The notes under the pieces are model-generated. The model saw only the letters and a list, made by a program, of their open reading frames with translations. It did not search any database and was not told where the DNA came from. A stretch of 64,000 nucleotides of DNA, taken from positions 1,054,001 through 1,118,000 of the forward strand of contig NZ_CP041387.1 in the NCBI RefSeq assembly GCF_007005445.1. The letters are read 5' to 3'. The position numbers and the translations under genes were made by a program. The DNA is from Rhodopseudomonas palustris (GTDB taxonomy: Bacteria; Pseudomonadota; Alphaproteobacteria; Rhizobiales; Xanthobacteraceae). Of this stretch, positions 34,459 through 42,417 are shown in pieces. Positions within the stretch are counted from its first letter, which is position 1; each line of letters starts with the position of its first letter.

Positions 34459-34773
34459 ATGGCTAAGCTCCTGGTTTACCGATGTCCCCAGAATGGTCTG
34501 ATGACTCAGACCTGGATCGCCGACGAAGTGGTCGGCGGGGAGCGGTCGCCTTACGAGCAGGTGTTCTGCCTGGCGTGCTCGCAGCAGCATTTCATCAATC
34601 TCGCCACCGGCCGCGCGCTGGGTGACAGCGCCGCCGTGAGGACGGCAACCGGCAGCCCGGCGATTCCGCCGCGGGATGATCGGGGGGCGGCGCGGGCGCT
34701 GCAGCCCGAAGCTGCCGGTTTCGGCGCGCCCGACCTGGGCGCCTTCCACGGCGATCAGTTCAAGACGTATTGA
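34459..34773 (+). CDS. Small hypothetical protein with CxxC zinc-ribbon-like motif
   Basis: A 104-residue protein. The first half (LVYRCPQNGLMTQTWIADEV... VFCLACSQQHFINLATGRALG) has Cys9 and a C37xxC40 pair and looks like a small metal-binding fold. The second half is Ala/Pro/Arg-rich and probably disordered. Similar short proteins with an RCP..G...QTW start recur in Bradyrhizobium-like genomes, but no function is known to me. It sits between the RND pump gene and a repeat, on the same strand as the pump. Confidence 0.6.
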   Translation: MAKLLVYRCPQNGLMTQTWIADEVVGGERSPYEQVFCLACSQQHFINLATGRALGDSAAVRTATGSPAIPPRDDRGAARALQPEAAGFGAPDLGAFHGDQFKTY

Positions 34774-34861
34774 AACGCCTCCCGGCCGTTGCTCTTCGAT
34801 GGCGTCGCCAGCCGCGCTGCGGTTTGTGCGATCAGCCCTCTCTGACCACGCAGCGCCGAGA

Positions 34862-34958
34862 TGCATGGCCGGGATTCGTCGCGGGCCACCCACGTCCGGC
34901 TCGCAAGGTCTGCCTTGCGACATGGATGCCCGGCACCGGCCGGCCATCGCGACAATGA
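34862..34958. repeat. Degenerate palindromic repeat, family D relative
   Basis: CATGGCCGGGATTCGTCGCG, then CCACCCACGTC, is followed by GACATGGATGCCCGGC and CGGCCATCGCGACAATGAC. These are clearly the same kind of inverted repeat as the insert in dnaE2 (CATGGCCGGG ... GGATGCCCGGC), with more changes. It occupies most of the gap between the small CxxC gene and tolC. I see no gene in 34774-35051. Confidence 0.6.
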
Positions 34959-35051
34959 CTTTGTGCGAATGGTTTGTTCGAGTCCTCTGGGAGGGCTCTG
35001 CGTGCGTCGCGCGCAACCCGCGGATGCGGATGGCTGCGGATCAGAACCGGC

Positions 35052-36470
35052 TTACTGGCCGGACGGCGTGCGCAGCCCGTGCCAGGCGTCGCGGACCTGA
35101 TGATAGTGCACATCGGGCAGATAGTCCGGCGTGTTCAGGCCGAGGGTCTGAACGTCGAGCCGGCCGATTGCGCTGAGCAGGGTGTAGGAGGCGACCACAC
35201 GATCGCGCTGGGCGCCGATCAGCCGCGCCCGCGCCTGGATGACATCCTGCTGCGAGTTGAGCACGTCGACGGTGGTGCGCTGGCCGCCCTGGGCTTCGCG
35301 GCCCACCCCCTGCAGCGCGATCTCGGCGGCCCGAACTTCGGATTCCGCAGCGCTGACGGCGATCTTGGCGCCCTCGTTCGATACCCAGGCGCCGATCGCC
35401 GCGGTACGGGTCTGATTGCGCACAAGATCGAGCACCGACCGGCTTTGCGCCGCAAGTTCCTTGGATTGCCGGGTCTGCGAGGCGGCAGTGCCGCCGTCGT
35501 AGATCGGCGCGTTGATCTGGCCGATCACCGAAGCCTGGTCGGTTCCGAGCGTGCCGACCGTCGAATCCGCCTGACGGCTGCGGCTGGCGTTGCCCTGCAG
35601 GGTCACGGTCGGCAGCAGCGAGCCTTCAGCGACCTTGATGGTGGTGGTGGCGACGTCGACATCGTAGCTCGCGGCCAGCACCGCCGGATTGCCTTTGGCC
35701 GCCAGAGCGATCGCGTCCTCACGGCTCCGCGGCAGCAGCCGGTCGATCGGGGACGCCGGGCTGAGCTTGCCGGGAAGGTTACCGATCACTGCCGCATAGG
35801 TGGCCTGGCTGATGGCGAGATTGACCTCCGCGGCATTGAGATCGGCGCGGCCGCGGTTGAGCCGGGCTTCGGCCTGGGCGGTGTCGGTCGGAGTGACGTC
35901 GCCGGCGTTCAGCCGCTTGTTGGTGATGTCGAGGGTCTGGCTGAGAAAATCGACGTTGGCTTTCTGCGCCGCCACCAGCGCCTGATTGGCGAGCACGTTG
36001 GTGTAAGCGGTGACCGCGTCGAGCAGCACGCCCTGGCCGACATTGCGCAGCGCTTCGCGACCGGATTTCACCTGCAGTTCGGCGACGCGCACGCTGTTGG
36101 CAGTGCGGAAACCGTTGAACAGCGTCTGCGTCACGGTGACGCCGATCGTCCACGGCTTCAGCGTGTCGCTCTGGAACGTATTGGTGGGTAGCAGATTGCG
36201 GACCTGCTGCAGACCGGCGCCGAGCGACGCCATAAGCTGCGGCCGGTAGCCGGCGAGAGCCTGCGGGACGTTCTCGTCAGTGGCGCGCTGGCGGGCCCGT
36301 TCGGCGATCAGTTGCGGGTTGGATTGGTACGCCTTCACCAGCGCATCGGATAGTCCTTCAGCCGATACCGGTCCAGCCGCCGTGACGCCGATCGCGGCGG
36401 CGAACCCTAGGGTCCACGCCGATCGATGTGCATGATGCACGCTGCCAAACAGTCTCGTCCACCAAACCAT
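35052..36470 (-). CDS. tolC: TolC-family outer-membrane efflux channel
   Basis: A 472-residue TolC/type I secretion outer-membrane protein. The signal peptide ends at GPVSA/EGLSDAL; the mature protein has the two helical repeats typical of the family (ALVKAYQSNPQLIAERARQRATDENVPQALAGYRPQL and later KEAIALAAKGNPAVLAASYDV-like), with the landmarks TQTLFNGFRTANSVRVAELQV and INAPIYDGGTAASQTRQSKE. It forms the trimeric exit duct for RND or type I systems. I use the ATG at 36470; AGGAG lies 13 nt upstream, rather far, and an ATG at 36494 is an alternative. It is convergent with the RND genes, so it may serve them or act as a general TolC. Confidence 0.9.
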   Translation of the reverse strand: MVWWTRLFGSVHHAHRSAWTLGFAAAIGVTAAGPVSAEGLSDALVKAYQSNPQLIAERARQRATDENVPQALAGYRPQLMASLGAGLQQVRNLLPTNTFQSDTLKPWTIGVTVTQTLFNGFRTANSVRVAELQVKSGREALRNVGQGVLLDAVTAYTNVLANQALVAAQKANVDFLSQTLDITNKRLNAGDVTPTDTAQAEARLNRGRADLNAAEVNLAISQATYAAVIGNLPGKLSPASPIDRLLPRSREDAIALAAKGNPAVLAASYDVDVATTTIKVAEGSLLPTVTLQGNASRSRQADSTVGTLGTDQASVIGQINAPIYDGGTAASQTRQSKELAAQSRSVLDLVRNQTRTAAIGAWVSNEGAKIAVSAAESEVRAAEIALQGVGREAQGGQRTTVDVLNSQQDVIQARARLIGAQRDRVVASYTLLSAIGRLDVQTLGLNTPDYLPDVHYHQVRDAWHGLRTPSGQ

Positions 36471-36666
36471 GCGGTCCCGCACTCTCCTGGACATCCGCCC
36501 CCGACGCCTGCGCGTTTGTAGAACGCAGTGCAGCGCGAGGCAATCAGCGGGCGGGGAAGGCGGCGGTTGGCCGCCGAGGTGTTGTGATGAGGCAACGCTG
36601 CGACGATCGGGCGCGCGGTGTCGTGCGCGCTTTTCGTCGCAGCAGTCGCGATCCGTCAGCCTGCTG

Positions 36667-37446
36667 TCAGCGGTTCTGATTGTTCGGCTTGCGCTTCTCG
36701 ATGAACGCCGCCATGCCCTCGGCGCGGTCTTCCAGCGCGAAGGTCGAGCGGAACAGGTCGCGCTCGATGGCGAGGCCTTCGGCCAGCGTGGTTTCCAGCG
36801 CACGGTTCACCGCGCTCTTGGCCATCGCCGCAGTCGGGCGCGACATCGTGGCGATCTTCTCGGCCGCGCCGACCGCCTCTTCCATCAGCTTGTCGGCCGG
36901 CACGATGCGGCTGACGAGGCCGGAGCGCTCGGCTTCCTGCGCGTCCATCATCCGCCCGGTCAGGCACAGATCCATCGCTTTGTACTTGCCGATCGCGCGG
37001 GTCAGACGCTGGGTGCCGCCGATGCCCGGAATGGTGCCGAGGGTGATTTCGGGCTGGCCGAACTTCGCAGTGTCGGCGGCGATAATGATGTCGCACATCA
37101 TCGCCAGTTCGCAGCCGCCGCCGAGCGCGTAGCCGGCGACCGCCGCGACGGTCGGCTTGCGGCAGCGCGCCAGCCGGTCGCCGCCGATCGAGGTGAAGTC
37201 CTCGTTGAACATGTCGATGAAGCCCTTCGGCTGCATCTCCTTGATGTCGGCGCCTGCGGCGAACGCCTTCTCGCTGCCGGTGATCAGGATGCATCCGATC
37301 GCATCGTCGGCTTCGAGGTCTTCGACCGCCGCGCCGATCTCGCGGAACACGCCGAACGACAGCGCATTCAGCATCTTCGGGCGGTTGAGCTTGATGATGC
37401 CGACCGCGTTCTGACGCTCGACGATGATGAATTCGAATGTGCTCAT
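36667..37446 (-). CDS. Enoyl-CoA hydratase (crotonase family)
   Basis: A 259-residue cytosolic enzyme that hydrates trans-2-enoyl-CoA in fatty-acid or aromatic-acid beta-oxidation. The oxyanion loop is [11 protein letters not shown], the first catalytic Glu lies in [12 protein letters not shown] and the second in [19 protein letters not shown], as in classical mitochondrial-type ECH. The C-terminal helix region (AFIEKRKP) is typical. The ATG at 37446 begins [23 protein letters not shown], a normal start. It is monocistronic between tolC and a membrane-anchored Ala-rich protein gene. Confidence 0.94.
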   Translation of the reverse strand: MSTFEFIIVERQNAVGIIKLNRPKMLNALSFGVFREIGAAVEDLEADDAIGCILITGSEKAFAAGADIKEMQPKGFIDMFNEDFTSIGGDRLARCRKPTVAAVAGYALGGGCELAMMCDIIIAADTAKFGQPEITLGTIPGIGGTQRLTRAIGKYKAMDLCLTGRMMDAQEAERSGLVSRIVPADKLMEEAVGAAEKIATMSRPTAAMAKSAVNRALETTLAEGLAIERDLFRSTFALEDRAEGMAAFIEKRKPNNQNR

Positions 37447-37531
37447 GATGCATGTCCCCGGAAGGCCGACCGCGGCCGCGGGCAATCTGCCCGCTGCCGT
37501 TCGCTGCTTCAAGGGGTGGGCGAGGGCGTCG

Positions 37532-38215
37532 TCAGGCCATGAACATCCGCGCCGCCGAGGCGAGCGTTAGAAGGCCGCCGGCGGCGATGAAGATCTTGCC
37601 GATCAGCGACGCCTTGTCCCACGCATCTTCGTCGTGCGCGGTAGCTTTGGCCTGCGTCTCGGCTTGCGGCTGCGGGGTGGCTGCGGACTCGGCGGCTGTG
37701 GGCTGCTGCGGCTGCATCTGGGCCTGAAGCTGCGGCGCATCGGTTGCGGCGCGATCGAGGTCGTTGACCTGGTCGGCTGCGATCACTGCGGGCTCGGCCG
37801 GTGGGGCCGCAGGGGCTCCAGCAGGATTATCCGCTGCGGTTGACGGGAGCTGTGCGGGCTGGGCTTGCGCGGCCTCGGCTGGCGAGGCCTCGGCGTTGGC
37901 GTTCGCGATCGAGGCTGGCAGAGCGCCACTGGCATCGGCGAGCGGTTTGGGCTCGGTCCGTGACACGTCGGCGGTCCGGCTATCCTCGACCGGCGATTTG
38001 ACCACGGGCTTTGCGGCGGACTGTTTGGCCTTGGCGGGTTTTGCCGTGCGTTTGGCGGCCTTCTTCTTCGGCGCCGGTTTGGCGGCGTTTTCGCTGTCGC
38101 TGGCGGCAGCCTGCGGCGCGGCCAGGCCCGGTGTCGCGGGTGCAACGCACCACAGTCCCACCGTCAATCCCGCCGCAATGACCAGAGCCGAGCGCCCGCT
38201 GGCTTTGATGTCCAT
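37532..38215 (-). CDS. Ala/Pro/Gln-rich exported protein with C-terminal membrane segment, unknown function
   Basis: A 227-residue protein of low complexity. An N-terminal hydrophobic stretch ([25 protein letters not shown]) resembles a signal peptide. It is followed by a Lys/Ala-rich stretch ([18 protein letters not shown]), a long Ala/Pro/Gln region, and a C-terminal hydrophobic segment ([25 protein letters not shown]). The start has a good GGGGAGAA ribosome site. It may be an envelope-spanning linker anchored at its C-terminus. I recognise no family. Confidence 0.6.
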   Translation of the reverse strand: MDIKASGRSALVIAAGLTVGLWCVAPATPGLAAPQAAASDSENAAKPAPKKKAAKRTAKPAKAKQSAAKPVVKSPVEDSRTADVSRTEPKPLADASGALPASIANANAEASPAEAAQAQPAQLPSTAADNPAGAPAAPPAEPAVIAADQVNDLDRAATDAPQLQAQMQPQQPTAAESAATPQPQAETQAKATAHDEDAWDKASLIGKIFIAAGGLLTLASAARMFMA

Positions 38216-38468
38216 GACATTCTCCCCATTTGCCAGCCCTGCGACCAGAAAGCGCGGCGCGGTGGCGTCAGAGCGGCCAAACCATGAGCAAACGTTGCCG
38301 ATCCGCGGCAACATCTTGGCGGCGGTTCGAGGAGGTGGTTCCATCGCGAACGGTGGTATGAGGTTCGCTCAAGGCCGTGGTTACCTTCCGCTCTGGTCAC
38401 GACAGCGTGATTGTCGGGAGGGCGTAACGAAAGCCCGACCGGGGCCGAACTGCTTGGCGGGAGCGTGC

Positions 38469-39014
38469 GTGCGCGGACGTGACGACGAATGGACCGCGCT
38501 CATGCGGTCGGCCAATGCCGGAGACAGCATCGCTTATCGGCGGCTGCTCGAAAGTGTCACGCCGGTGCTGCGCGCGGGCGCCCGGCGCGGGCTGGCCCGT
38601 GCCGGGCAGCCGGTCGATCAGGCCGAGGATATCGTGCAGGAAATTCTGCTCGCCGTGCATCTGAAGCGGCATACTTGGGACTCTGGCGCACCGTTCGCGC
38701 CGTGGCTGCTGGCGATCGCGCGCAACAAGCTGATCGATGCGCTCCGCCGCCGCGGGCGCCGAGTATTCGTCGACATCGACGATTTCGCCGAGACCTTGCC
38801 GAGCGAGCCGCCGCGCGAAACGCTGCCGGCGAGCGAGGTGACGAAGCATCTCGCGGCGCTGCCGTGGCGGCAGCGCGAGGTGCTGCAATCGATCGCGGTC
38901 GACAGCGTCTCGATCAAGGATACCGCGGCAAAACTGTCGATGAGCGAGGGCGCGGTGCGGGTGGCGCTGCATCGCGGCCTGTCGGCGCTCGCCGCGAAAC
39001 TGAGGACGGACTGA
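38469..39014 (+). CDS. ECF-type RNA polymerase sigma factor paired with NrsF
   Basis: A 181-residue sigma factor. Region 2 is visible as DSIAYRRLLESVTPVLRAGARRGL, QAEDIVQEILLAVHLKRHTWD and PWLLAIARNKLIDALRRR; region 4 as LPWRQREVLQSIAVDSVSIKDTAAKLSMSEGAVRVALHRGLSAL. I use GTG 38469 because GGGAG stands 5 nt upstream and the sequence before it is not sigma-like. It lies 4 nt before an NrsF-type membrane anti-sigma gene, the arrangement in which CnrF/NrsF holds the sigma at the membrane until an envelope or metal/redox signal. The target genes may include the downstream DUF2946-like and TonB receptor genes; this is inference. Confidence 0.9.
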   Translation: MRGRDDEWTALMRSANAGDSIAYRRLLESVTPVLRAGARRGLARAGQPVDQAEDIVQEILLAVHLKRHTWDSGAPFAPWLLAIARNKLIDALRRRGRRVFVDIDDFAETLPSEPPRETLPASEVTKHLAALPWRQREVLQSIAVDSVSIKDTAAKLSMSEGAVRVALHRGLSALAAKLRTD

Positions 39015-39018
39015 ACCC

Positions 39019-39657
39019 ATGCAAACCGACCGCCTGATTGATGCCCTCGCCGCCGACGGCGCCAGCCGCGACAAACCGGTGGGGCAGGCGCTGGCCGCCT
39101 CGCTGCTGGTGGCGTTGCCGGTGTCGGCGGCGCTGTTGCTGTCGACGCTGGGGCTGCGCCCCGACCTGCACGAGGCGATCAGCAATCCGTTCTTCGACGT
39201 GAAGTTCGTCGTGACGCTTGCGCTGGCGCTGGCGGCGATCATCGTCGCGCTGCATCTGTCGCGCCCCGAGGCGACGGCGAAGGGCTGGCGCCTGCTGCTG
39301 CTGGCACCGCTGGCGATCCTGGGCCTCGCGATCGGCGTCGAGGCGATGCTGCCACAACGAAGCTCGGCGATGACGCGGCTGGTCGGCAACAATTCGCTGC
39401 TCTGTCTCGGCTCGATCCCGGTGCTGGCGCTGCCGATCCTGGTCGCGGCATTGCTCGCGCTGCGCCGCGGCGCACCGTCCCGCCCGGCGCTGGCCGGAGC
39501 GCTGGCCGGAATGCTGTCGGCCGGGCTCGCCGGCACGCTGTACGCGGCGCATTGCGCCGACGATTCTCCGCTGTTCGTCGCCACCTGGTACACGCTGGCG
39601 ACCGCGATGGTCGCCGGCCTCGGCGCCGTGCTGGGTCCCCGGGTGCTGCGTTACTGA
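39019..39657 (+). CDS. nrsF: NrsF-family (DUF1109) integral membrane anti-sigma factor
   Basis: A 212-residue protein with six predicted transmembrane helices (about residues 25-45, 60-80, 92-110, 130-147, 158-176 and 186-206). The short cytosolic N-terminus MQTDRLIDALAADG is the sigma-binding part. The loop LPQRSSAMTRLVGNNSLLCLGSIP and the AAHCADDSPLFVATWY segment with conserved Cys and His are family landmarks. NrsF proteins inhibit the ECF factor encoded just upstream and release it in response to envelope, metal or oxidative stress. The 4-nt spacing to the sigma gene indicates coupled translation. Confidence 0.9.
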   Translation: MQTDRLIDALAADGASRDKPVGQALAASLLVALPVSAALLLSTLGLRPDLHEAISNPFFDVKFVVTLALALAAIIVALHLSRPEATAKGWRLLLLAPLAILGLAIGVEAMLPQRSSAMTRLVGNNSLLCLGSIPVLALPILVAALLALRRGAPSRPALAGALAGMLSAGLAGTLYAAHCADDSPLFVATWYTLATAMVAGLGAVLGPRVLRY

Positions 39658-39692
39658 GACACCTCAGGGATGTTACTGATCTGCGAATGAAT

Positions 39693-39720
39693 TTGACTCG
39701 CTTTGTACCTGTGGTAGCAA
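39693..39720 (+). promoter_or_regulatory. Candidate promoter before the DUF2946-like/TonB receptor genes
   Basis: TTGACT (39693-39698) is followed after 16 nt by TAGCAA (39715-39720), a moderate match to a housekeeping promoter, 18 nt upstream of the start codon at 39739. The region is AT-richer than its neighbours. The close start codon would leave a very short leader, so this is tentative. Confidence 0.3.
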
Positions 39721-39738
39721 AACACCAAGGGGCGCAGG

Positions 39739-40122
39739 ATGGGCGGATTTTCGCGACGGCGGGCGAGGGCATTGGTGGCGGCGTGGGTCGCTGCCTACGC
39801 GCTCGTGCTCAACGTGATGCTCGCCAGCGCGCTGCTCGCCGGCCAGTCTCCGGTCCAGCTTCTCACCGGTCACGCGTTCTGCTTCGCCGTTACCGACGCC
39901 GATACCGCCCGGGGTGATGCCGGCCAGCCGGCCAAGGCGGTTCCGATCCGCTGCCCGCTGTGCCTCGGCAACCACGTCGTCGCGACCCCGCCGCCCTTGT
40001 CTCCCGGGCTGGCGATCCGGATCGCCTTCAGCATCCGTTTTGAGGTGCCGCGCTCCGCGTCGTTCGTCGCGCTGCAGCCCTCGCTCGACTATCAGCCGCG
40101 CGGCCCGCCGGTTCTGACCTGA
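39739..40122 (+). CDS. Small DUF2946-like membrane protein with CPLC motif
   Basis: A 127-residue protein. A hydrophobic segment (residues 12-34, LVAAWVAAYALVLNVMLASALLA) would anchor it in the inner membrane, leaving a periplasmic tail with Cys48 and the motif C72PLC75LGNH79. This layout matches DUF2946, a family often found with copper-related TonB receptors; metal binding by the Cys/His cluster is plausible but unproven. It is followed 59 nt later by the first of two TonB receptors and is preceded by the NrsF pair. A similar gene at 52490 precedes a copper-type TonB receptor. Confidence 0.65.
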   Translation: MGGFSRRRARALVAAWVAAYALVLNVMLASALLAGQSPVQLLTGHAFCFAVTDADTARGDAGQPAKAVPIRCPLCLGNHVVATPPPLSPGLAIRIAFSIRFEVPRSASFVALQPSLDYQPRGPPVLT

Positions 40123-40181
40123 CGATCGCGCGCGTCTGCGCGCGCCCATCTCATCGTCCGCTCAGTTGCCGGAGTTCCATC

Positions 40182-42407
40182 ATGTCATCCGCATTTCCGC
40201 GGCCGCGCAGCCGTGTGCTCGCGCATGCCACCGCGCTCGTCTCTACCTGCCTCGTTGTCTTGCCCGCCGTGGCGCAAAGCCGTTCCGACAGCCCCCTGCC
40301 GCCGGTCACCGTGCAGGCGCCCGATCAGGCCGCGCGGCCCGCGCCGGCGCGTCCGAAGCCGCGTGCGGCGTCGCAGTCGACCCGCGCGGTGCGCAGTGCC
40401 GCGCCCGCCGCGCAGCCGTCATCGGCACCGGCCGTCAGCGAGATCGCACGCGGGCCGGCGCTGACCGTGCTCACGGTGCAGCAGGCGCTTGCCGATATCC
40501 AGCAGGCGCCCGGCGGCGTCGCGCTGGTGCCGGCCAACGCCTATCGCAATTCCACCGTGGCGAGCACTATCAAGGACATTCTCGACTACGTGCCCGGCGT
40601 GTTCGCGCAGCCGAAATGGGGCGACGACACCCGGCTGTCGATCCGCGGCTCGGGCCTGTCGCGCAATTTCCACCTGCGCGGCGTGCAGCTCTATATGGAC
40701 GGGATTCCGATCAACACCGCAGACGGCTACGGCGACTTCCAGGAGATCGATCCGACCGCCTACAACTACGTCGCGGTGTATAAGGGCGCTAACGCGCTGC
40801 AATACGGCGCCAATTCGCTCGGCGGCGCGATCAACTTCGTCACCAAAACGGGACGCGATCCGTTCCCCAACGGCGTCAGCGTCGATGCCGGCGCGTTCGG
40901 TTATCGCCGGCTGCAGGCCAATGCCGGCGGCGTCAACGGGGCGTGGGACGGTTATGTCACCGCGTCGACCCAGGCCGCCGAAGGCTTCCGCAATCACAGC
41001 GACGGCGAGGCCCACCGGCTCAGCGCCAATATCGGCTACCAGATCACGCCGGACATCGAGACCCGGTTCTACCTCAACGCCAATCACGTGCGGCAGCGGA
41101 TTCCCGGCAGCGTCACCAGGGATGTCGCGCTGAATGCGCCGCAGACTGCCGCGGCCAACAACGTCGCGCTCGATCAGCAGCGCAACATCGACACCGTTCG
41201 GCTCGCCAACAAGACCACGATCCGGTTCGACAACACCGTGGTCGATTTCGGCGCGTTCGGCGTCGATCGCCACCTGATGCATCCGATCTTCCAGTGGCTG
41301 GACTATCGCTACCAGGATTACGGCGGCTTCGCCAAAGTCACCGACGACCGCATCATCGGCGGCTATCGCAACCGGCTGGTCGCCGGCATCAACCTGCTGA
41401 ACGGCCGGCTCGACAACAAACAATACGTCAACATTGCCGGGCAGAAGGGCGCGCTGGCGTCGTCGTCGCTCGACAAGTCGACCAACACCGCGTTCTACGT
41501 CGAGGATTCATTCTACGTCCTGCCCAACGTCGCGCTGGTCGCCGGCACGCAATTCCTGCACGCCACCCGTGACCGTCGCGATCGGTTCCTGTCGGACGGC
41601 GATCAGTCCGGCTCGACCACGTTCAATCTGTGGAGCCCGAAAGGCGGGCTGCTGTGGCAGATCGATCCGAACTGGCAGGCCTTCGCCAACGTCTCGCGCA
41701 GTGCCGAAGTACCGAGCTTCGGCGAGAGCGCGTCGGGGCCGGGGATTCCGTTCATTCCGTTCACCAGCATCCGCCCGCAACGCGCCACCACCTACGAGAT
41801 TGGCACCCGCGGGCGGCGTCCCGACCTGACCTGGGATCTCAGCCTGTACCGCGCCGAGATCAAGGACGAGCTGCTGTGCCTGTACAGCGCGTTCGGCAAC
41901 TGCAACGTCACCAATGCCGACCGCACCATGCACCAAGGCGTCGAAGCCGGGCTCGGCGTGACGCTGTTCAAGCACCTGTTCGAACGGGCCGGCGCGCCGG
42001 ACCGGCTGTGGCTGAACATGGCCTATACGCTGAACGACTTCCGGTTCGACGGCGACGCCAGGTTCGGCAACAACCTGTTGCCCGGCGCGCCGCGGCACTA
42101 TCTGCGCGCCGAGCTGCTCTACAAGAATCCGAACGGGTTCTATATGGGCCCGAACGTCGAATGGGTGCCGCAGGCCTACTACGTCGACAGCGCCAACACG
42201 CTGCAGACCGAGCCCTACGCGCTGCTCGGCCTCAAGGCGGGCATCGACAATGGCGGGCCGTATTCGATCTATATCGAAGGCCGCAACCTCTTGAACAAGA
42301 GCTACATCGCCTCGGCCAGCATCATCGACAAGGCGAACGCCAACTCGCCGCTGTTCGAACCCGGCACCGGGCGTGCCGTCTATGCCGGCTTCAAGGCGCG
42401 GTGGTGA
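40182..42407 (+). CDS. TonB-dependent outer-membrane receptor (tandem paralogue 1)
   Basis: A 741-residue receptor. The signal peptide ends at AVAQ/SRSD; a Pro/Arg/Ala-rich linker begins with PLPPVTVQAPDQA. The plug domain shows STIKDILDYVPGVFAQPKWGDDTRLSIRGSG, VQLYMDGIPINTADGYGDFQEIDP and ANALQYGANSLGGAINFVT. The 22-stranded barrel follows and ends AVYAGFKARW with a terminal aromatic residue. The substrate is uncertain: siderophore-like or metal chelate. It shares most of its length with the next gene, indicating tandem duplication. The upstream CxxC membrane protein and NrsF sigma pair suggest a metal-linked uptake locus, but no copper CxxxM motif is seen here. Confidence 0.9.
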   Translation: MSSAFPRPRSRVLAHATALVSTCLVVLPAVAQSRSDSPLPPVTVQAPDQAARPAPARPKPRAASQSTRAVRSAAPAAQPSSAPAVSEIARGPALTVLTVQQALADIQQAPGGVALVPANAYRNSTVASTIKDILDYVPGVFAQPKWGDDTRLSIRGSGLSRNFHLRGVQLYMDGIPINTADGYGDFQEIDPTAYNYVAVYKGANALQYGANSLGGAINFVTKTGRDPFPNGVSVDAGAFGYRRLQANAGGVNGAWDGYVTASTQAAEGFRNHSDGEAHRLSANIGYQITPDIETRFYLNANHVRQRIPGSVTRDVALNAPQTAAANNVALDQQRNIDTVRLANKTTIRFDNTVVDFGAFGVDRHLMHPIFQWLDYRYQDYGGFAKVTDDRIIGGYRNRLVAGINLLNGRLDNKQYVNIAGQKGALASSSLDKSTNTAFYVEDSFYVLPNVALVAGTQFLHATRDRRDRFLSDGDQSGSTTFNLWSPKGGLLWQIDPNWQAFANVSRSAEVPSFGESASGPGIPFIPFTSIRPQRATTYEIGTRGRRPDLTWDLSLYRAEIKDELLCLYSAFGNCNVTNADRTMHQGVEAGLGVTLFKHLFERAGAPDRLWLNMAYTLNDFRFDGDARFGNNLLPGAPRHYLRAELLYKNPNGFYMGPNVEWVPQAYYVDSANTLQTEPYALLGLKAGIDNGGPYSIYIEGRNLLNKSYIASASIIDKANANSPLFEPGTGRAVYAGFKARW

Positions 42408-42417
42408 GGGAGAGGGG